A stretch of 39,529 nucleotides of DNA from CG2-30-36-16 sp964372115 (lineage in GTDB: Bacteria > Bacteroidota > Ignavibacteria > Ignavibacteriales > Ignavibacteriaceae). A program made the position numbers and the translations under genes. The DNA lies in the NCBI GenBank assembly GCA_964372115.1, contig CAYJPN010000043.1, positions 1-39,529 on the forward strand. Direction: 5' to 3'. Positions 35,101-39,529 of this stretch are shown here, in pieces. Under the pieces are notes generated by a model. The model was not told the DNA's origin and made no database searches. It was given only the letters and a program-made list of their open reading frames with translations. Position 1 is the stretch's first letter, and each line of letters starts with the position of its first letter.

Positions 35101-35334
35101 CCCNNNNNNNNNNNNNNNNNNNNNNNNNNNNNNNNNNNNNNNNNNNNNNNNNNNNNNNNNNNNNNNNNNNNNNNNNNNNNNNNNNNNNNNNNNNNNNNNN
35201 NNNTCAAAAAGGGCAGTATTAGTATTAATATTTGAAATTACAATATTAGTTGCTTGTAAAGTTGGTGCCTGCGAGTATAGAAAAGTGCTTATAAATACAG
35301 AAAGTAGAATTATAAAAGTAAATTGATTCCTCAT
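32156..35334 (-). CDS. T9SS-secreted multidomain protein (FN3-like repeats, two LamG-like domains), interrupted by assembly gap
   Basis: One long gene. The ATG at 35334 (AAGGAAAG upstream) begins a signal peptide MRNQFTFIILLSVFISTFLYSQ. After it come tandem units of about 126 residues with 'IQAT...NNP' edges and FN3-like sequence, a LamG/ConA-like domain ('VVYLPFNGNADDESGNNNDG'), another FN3-like unit, a second LamG-like domain ('IAYYPFNGNTNDASGNG'), an Ig-like linker and a C-terminal type IX sorting domain (last about 80 residues: 'NYPNPFNPSTTIRFALP', 'GVYIYRL'). The frame stays open without stop from 34339 up to the N run at 35104-35203, so a GTG start at 34339 is false. The protein is probably exported across the outer membrane and held at the surface as an adhesin or glycan binder. 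The true length depends on the gap. Confidence 0.85.
34671..35258 (-). repeat. 378-bp tandem repeat containing the scaffold gap
   Basis: Two exact 55-bp repeats are seen: 34671-34725 equals 35049-35103, and 34974-35028 equals 35204-35258. The period between the first pair is 378 bp (126 codons). The gap begins directly after one 55-mer and ends directly before the other, as when a de Bruijn assembly breaks at a repeat. Confidence 0.9.
35104..35203. other. Assembly gap (100 N)
   Basis: Exactly 100 N, the usual placeholder for a gap of unknown size. It lies inside the repeat region of the T9SS protein gene and shifts the apparent frame. Confidence 0.98.
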
Positions 35335-35474
35335 ATTCTTTCCTTTGAAAATGTTATAATTATTTTGTATTTAAGCTGGTAATATTTTTGTAAAATATTT
35401 TTACGATAAAGATAAGTTTTAGTGCAAAAAATTAGTACTATCCCAAGAGATAGTTTTTTGCATCTCGATTTTAT

Positions 35475-36110
35475 TTAACCCTTCTGCAGCCGCTGCAATT
35501 TTACAATAGCCTCAACCCTATTAGTTACATGCAGTTTTTTGTAGATATTTTTACAATGAAAACGTACATCAGAAACCGAAACAAAAAGGCCCTCAGCTAT
35601 AGCTTTATTACTTTTCCCCTTGCAAATAAGATTGAGAACCTCTTGCTCGCGAACTGTGAGCTCTAAATTAATATTTTCTTCGTGCAGGTATTTAACAATT
35701 TTAAGGGCTACCGGCATACTTAAAGGCGCTCCACCGTTATAAACATTTCGTACCGCTTCTATTATTCTATCCATATCAGGTTCTTTAATAATATATCCCG
35801 AGGCACCATTCCTTAGGGCTTTAAAAATATTATCCTCATCTTCAAATACAGTAAGCATAATTATTTCAACGGTGGGAAACTTTTCTTTTACGACCCTAAC
35901 AAAATCTGTTCCTTGCATGTCGGGCAGTCCTATATCAAGTAAGAGCACATCAGGTAAGTTTTTTTCAAAATCTATATAGGCAGTATTACAGTTTATATAA
36001 CTGTTTATTAATTTCATATCCTTAGTAGAGCGAATTGCCTGTGCTACGGCATTTCTGTAAATATCTTTATCCTCAACCATAGAGACATAAATATTTTGAT
36101 CATCCATCAA
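35475..36110 (-). CDS. NarL/FixJ-family response regulator
   Basis: A 211-residue regulator. The receiver domain (1-120) has the acidic pair (E13/D14), phospho-acceptor Asp59 in 'VLLLDIGLPDMQG', the Thr in 'MLTVFED' and Lys in 'IIKEPD'. The LuxR-type helix-turn-helix is at about 148-205 ('LTVREQEVLNLICKGKSNKAIAEGLFVSVSDVRFHCKNI'). It is the probable partner of the histidine kinase encoded 68 nt upstream on the same strand. Targets may include the T9SS protein gene just downstream (140 nt), but no binding site is evident. Confidence 0.93.
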   Translation of the reverse strand: MMDDQNIYVSMVEDKDIYRNAVAQAIRSTKDMKLINSYINCNTAYIDFEKNLPDVLLLDIGLPDMQGTDFVRVVKEKFPTVEIIMLTVFEDEDNIFKALRNGASGYIIKEPDMDRIIEAVRNVYNGGAPLSMPVALKIVKYLHEENINLELTVREQEVLNLICKGKSNKAIAEGLFVSVSDVRFHCKNIYKKLHVTNRVEAIVKLQRLQKG

Positions 36111-36178
36111 ATTAATATCTTTACTTTATTATTATGGATGTTAATGTAAATTATAAACAAAAGAAATATAACTATCCC

Positions 36179-39100
36179 TTAGGGTAGTTTTCCATTAAAA
36201 ATTACTTTAGTGCCTTTTTCTGGAATAGAGAGAATAATCAATTCTCCGTTTAATTTCTGCGCTCTTTCCTTCATACTGTTCAGCCCGCATCCCTTTGAGA
36301 CATTATTTATATCGAAACCGATTCCGTTATCAGTAAGTGTTATTTGAATGTAATTTTTATTTACTTCTGTTTTCAACTCTATACTATTGCATCCTTTGGC
36401 GTGTTTGTTAATATTATGAAGCGCTTCCTTGAATATTCGTGATAAATTTTGTCTCCATTCAAAAGACAAACTTATTCCCTCAAGATCATGATCGATGCCA
36501 TTCATTGAAAAAGAGATTTCCTCTGTATCAAAAATAGAATCCGCAAATCTTTTAAGGTTCATCATCAGATCAAAAAGAGATAATTTCTGCGGGTCAATCT
36601 CCCAAACCATCTGTCTCATTTCATTATTAAGCAGCACAGCATGATTAATAATACCATTTGTCTTTTCTTCTACGTAATCATTACCTTTATTCTTTTGCGA
36701 CGCATCTCTAGCCAAACTAACGATACCTGTAAGCCTAAATCCAAGTTCATCATGAAAATCAGTTGCAACCCTTTTTTGAACTTTCAATCTTTCTTCCATT
36801 CTTATTTCATTTAATTCCAAAATTCTTTTTATTCTTATTTTGTATCCAATAAAAAGAATTGAAAACAGGGCAATCGAGCCGGTTAGATAAAACCACCATC
36901 TTGTGTAATACGGCGGATGGATTATTATCATGATAGACTTTGACGGCTTAGTCCAATCACCGTTCATATTCTCACTCTTTATCTGTAAAATATATTTTCC
37001 CGGCGGCAAATGAGAATATTGTGCATACGCTGTCTTCGCAGCTATATTCCAGTCTTCATCATAATTAACAAGTTTGTATGCAAAATATGATTTTTCATTT
37101 GAGACGTAATTAAGTGAAAGCATGTCGAAAGAAAGAAAATTTTCATTATAAGAGAGATCAATGGATTTTATTTTCCGAAGCGGTTCATTTAAAGGGAACT
37201 TTTGGCCTGCTATTTTTATTGAGGTTATTGCAATTGGGGCTGAAGCCGGGTTGTAAAAATTTTCGGGTCTTATATAATCTATGCCTTTATATCCTCCCCA
37301 GAACAGCTCACCACTTTTGCTTTTAAATGCGGCGCCAAAATTAAACTCTCTATTTGATAATCCATTTTCAAGGTCATATTTTTTAAAAGCTCCTGTAGCG
37401 GGGTTGAGCCTCGATAAACCTTTATTGGTACTTACCCAAATAAAGCCAAAATCATCTTCAAGAACTGAATAAACAAAATCATTACACAAACCATTTTCCG
37501 TTGTATAATGAAAAAACTTTTTCTCCTTAATATTAAACTTTGAAAGCCCTCCTCCGTAAGTAGCAATCCAAATAAATTCGGGTTCTCTTGTAGATTGATA
37601 AATTGAAAATACTATATCATTATTCAGGCTATATGGATCGCTTAAAATATGTTTATACTGTATCACCTGTTGAGAATTATTTGCAGGTAAACAAATCAAT
37701 CCATATTTCCAGGTTCCAAGCCAGATGTTTTTATGATCATCTTCATAAATGGTTGTTACCCACTTGCAAGTATCCCCATTAAAAACCAACGGATAATTTT
37801 GAATCACCGAGTTATCTACAGAGAATTTATTAAGCCCGCCATCGCTGGAAGCTATCCATATATTTTCCTCCGAATCGCGGTATATTTGATAAATCTGATT
37901 ATTTGTTATTATTTTATTTTTATATTTTAATGCAAGATCGGTAAACATATCCGTGTGAGTATTTAATTCAGCTATCCCTCCTCCCAATGTCCCAATCAGT
38001 ATTCGGCTATCCGAATTTTTTAGAATAGCACGAACCGCCCCGGACGGAATTGAGCCAAGCTGCTTTTCACTATGAATATAATTTTCGAACGTTTTCGAGC
38101 ATCTATCTAATTTAGATAGCCCGGAATTAGTTCCAATCCAGAGTGTTTTATCCTTACCAGTTACTGTTTCATAAATACTCCAGATATTATTATCCATCAG
38201 CGTACTCTTTATTCCTTCATCACGCTTGATATGCGAAAACTTTTCACAATAAGGATAGAATATATTAATGCCACCACCATTGGTCCCTACCCAAACTGCT
38301 CCGACACTGTCTTGAAGTAATGAGTAAACACTATTATTACTTATACTATGGTCATCATTTTGTTTAGCCATAAGATGGCTAAATTTACCTTTACGCCATT
38401 CTGTTGTTCTAAGCAAAGAGATGCCTTCATGTAGATGTCCGATCCATAAAGTCGAATCCTTATCGTAAAGAATTGAGATAATAAAATTACCATTTATCGA
38501 TGAACTATCGTCACAATTATGTTTAAATATGTTTGTTCTATAAGTATTTAGATCAAATCGAATAATCCCATTCTTTGATGTTCCCATCCAGAAAACCTGA
38601 GAATTCCCGGGTTCCTTTATTGCGGTTCTAATATAATCATCTTCTTTAAGGAAATTATTGAGATCGAATATTTTATCGAATCTCTGTTTCAAACGATCAA
38701 ATTTTAGCAATCCTTCTGTTGGACTTATTACATAAACTGCATTGTCTGAAACTGAAAGAACTTGGCTTATTTGATTTTTGTATTTTGCATAAGGATTACT
38801 GAGAGTGTATTTGAAAGCAATTTTATTCAATGTATCAAGCTTTATCAAACCATTTTCGCTGCCAATCCAGAAGGAACCGGCGTTATCTCCTTTTATACTG
38901 TATAGAGTATTATTGCATATAGTATTTTTATATTCTTTATCAGTTGATACATGTTTAAAAGCTATTCTATTAGCATTAAATTTGAACAGTCCGCCTGAAT
39001 TTAAGCAAAGCCACAGTATCTTCTCACCATTTTCATCCGTTTCGTAGATTGAATTGATCATATACTCTGAAACGAGATCAGATTTCTTGGCAGGAAATTT

Positions 39101-39343
39101 AAATGTAGTAAACTTAACGCCGTCGTACTTTGTCAATCCCTCAATTGTACTTAACCAGATAAATCCCTCACTGTCTTGAAACAATAAATTTACAAAATTT
39201 TGCGGGAGTCCATTTTCAACATCAATGTGGGTAAAACTATATTTTCTATTTTGAGGATTGCTTACTGAAATAAATAGTAAAATAAAATATAGACTCTTGA
39301 TTAAGATTGAATAAAATTTAAGCATCCTATTATTTATAGCCAT
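36179..39343 (-). CDS. Propeller-type sensor histidine kinase (Reg_prop, Y_Y_Y, HisKA_3)
   Basis: A 1054-residue membrane sensor. After a signal-like N-terminus (about 10-30), residues about 35-725 form a two-bladed set of beta-propellers with repeated 'W(I/V)GT..GGG(L/I)' units ('LWIGTNSGLSKLD', 'VWVGTNGGGINIF'). Then a Y_Y_Y domain (about 731-800, 'YFAYKLVNYDEDW'), one transmembrane helix (about 810-832) and a cytoplasmic HisKA_3 kinase with phospho-acceptor His near 861 in 'ATDFHDELGFRLTG'. The HATPase_c domain has 'NINKHAKG' (N box) and 'DNGIGFDI' plus 'GLNSMKERAQKLNG' (G boxes). It pairs with the NarL-type regulator downstream. Related proteins sense polysaccharides in Bacteroides, but the ligand here is unknown. 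An internal ATG at 39325 is an alternative start. Confidence 0.93.
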   Translation of the reverse strand: MAINNRMLKFYSILIKSLYFILLFISVSNPQNRKYSFTHIDVENGLPQNFVNLLFQDSEGFIWLSTIEGLTKYDGVKFTTFKFPAKKSDLVSEYMINSIYETDENGEKILWLCLNSGGLFKFNANRIAFKHVSTDKEYKNTICNNTLYSIKGDNAGSFWIGSENGLIKLDTLNKIAFKYTLSNPYAKYKNQISQVLSVSDNAVYVISPTEGLLKFDRLKQRFDKIFDLNNFLKEDDYIRTAIKEPGNSQVFWMGTSKNGIIRFDLNTYRTNIFKHNCDDSSSINGNFIISILYDKDSTLWIGHLHEGISLLRTTEWRKGKFSHLMAKQNDDHSISNNSVYSLLQDSVGAVWVGTNGGGINIFYPYCEKFSHIKRDEGIKSTLMDNNIWSIYETVTGKDKTLWIGTNSGLSKLDRCSKTFENYIHSEKQLGSIPSGAVRAILKNSDSRILIGTLGGGIAELNTHTDMFTDLALKYKNKIITNNQIYQIYRDSEENIWIASSDGGLNKFSVDNSVIQNYPLVFNGDTCKWVTTIYEDDHKNIWLGTWKYGLICLPANNSQQVIQYKHILSDPYSLNNDIVFSIYQSTREPEFIWIATYGGGLSKFNIKEKKFFHYTTENGLCNDFVYSVLEDDFGFIWVSTNKGLSRLNPATGAFKKYDLENGLSNREFNFGAAFKSKSGELFWGGYKGIDYIRPENFYNPASAPIAITSIKIAGQKFPLNEPLRKIKSIDLSYNENFLSFDMLSLNYVSNEKSYFAYKLVNYDEDWNIAAKTAYAQYSHLPPGKYILQIKSENMNGDWTKPSKSIMIIIHPPYYTRWWFYLTGSIALFSILFIGYKIRIKRILELNEIRMEERLKVQKRVATDFHDELGFRLTGIVSLARDASQKNKGNDYVEEKTNGIINHAVLLNNEMRQMVWEIDPQKLSLFDLMMNLKRFADSIFDTEEISFSMNGIDHDLEGISLSFEWRQNLSRIFKEALHNINKHAKGCNSIELKTEVNKNYIQITLTDNGIGFDINNVSKGCGLNSMKERAQKLNGELIILSIPEKGTKVIFNGKLP

Positions 39344-39471
39344 CTATTATACTTAGTTGTATCTTCAGAAATCATAAACAAAACTTTATTGAGTTCAATC
39401 ATATACTCTTTAGAAGCATTTGCTTAATTAATTGATAATAAATAATTGACTTCGTTGCCATGGTTAAAATA

Positions 39472-39503
39472 GTTTTACTTTTTACATACGCAAAAAGGAA
39501 GGG
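39472..39503 (+). repeat. Fragment of the cassette-boundary repeat at the right edge
   Basis: CTTTTT-ACATACGC-AAAAAG (39478-39497) with GGAAGGGT after it matches the central hairpin of copies A, B and D with one substitution in the loop. It shows that the repeat family is not limited to the 26.8-31.4 kb array and suggests another copy continues beyond the window. An ATG at 39510 is preceded by AAGGAAGG but only six codons are visible, so no gene is called. Confidence 0.5.
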
Positions 39504-39529
39504 TGACCAATGAAAAACTCCAAATCAAA

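Overview
The window looks like a piece of a scaffolded (probably metagenome-assembled) genome from the Ignavibacteria/Bacteroidota-Chlorobi lineage. Reasons: AT-rich DNA, a C-terminal type IX secretion sorting domain of the 'NYPNPFNPSTTI...GVYIYRL' kind, a two-component propeller (Reg_prop/Y_Y_Y) sensor kinase, a TonB receptor with an N-terminal carboxypeptidase-like domain, a 63-residue histone-H1-like protein and an atypical MGPMC thioredoxin next to trxB. A run of exactly 100 N at 35104-35203 is a scaffold gap.

Layout. 0-6.2 kb: two lipoproteins (M23 peptidase-like and serine hydrolase), a DEAD-box helicase and a YbiT-like ABC-F protein. 6.7-11.6 kb: CapA-like metallophosphatase, histone-like protein, a membrane HdrD-like iron-sulfur oxidoreductase, BioY and an alpha/beta hydrolase, all on the minus strand. 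11.9-15.1 kb: a plus-strand LolCDE-type lipoprotein-release operon. 15.1-20.8 kb: M17 aminopeptidase, DHH phosphoesterase, PepD, thioredoxin reductase and atypical thioredoxin (minus). 21.2-26.7 kb: a tightly packed minus-strand operon of small lipoprotein, TonB receptor, TatD-radical SAM fusion and PBP4.

26.8-32.1 kb is the accessory region and the most interesting part. Four small gene units (RelB/YafQ, a DUF3089 lipoprotein, MntA/HepT with a nonsense-mutated toxin, HigB/HigA) are separated by copies of a roughly 260-370 bp multi-hairpin repeat, all in the same orientation. Three of the units carry short perfect inverted matches at their own two ends (14, 9 and 11 bp), as expected if each was once a circle that integrated at the repeat. 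This is the logic of an integron cassette array, but with repeats larger than known attC sites and no integrase in view. The array ends in a group II intron remnant that has a domain V but no reverse transcriptase, lying antisense to the repeats.

32.2-39.3 kb: a long T9SS-secreted multidomain protein (its N-terminal part is a tandem repeat that broke the assembly), a NarL-type response regulator and a large propeller sensor kinase, all minus strand. These may form a sensing and secretion unit. Another fragment of the array repeat appears at the right edge.
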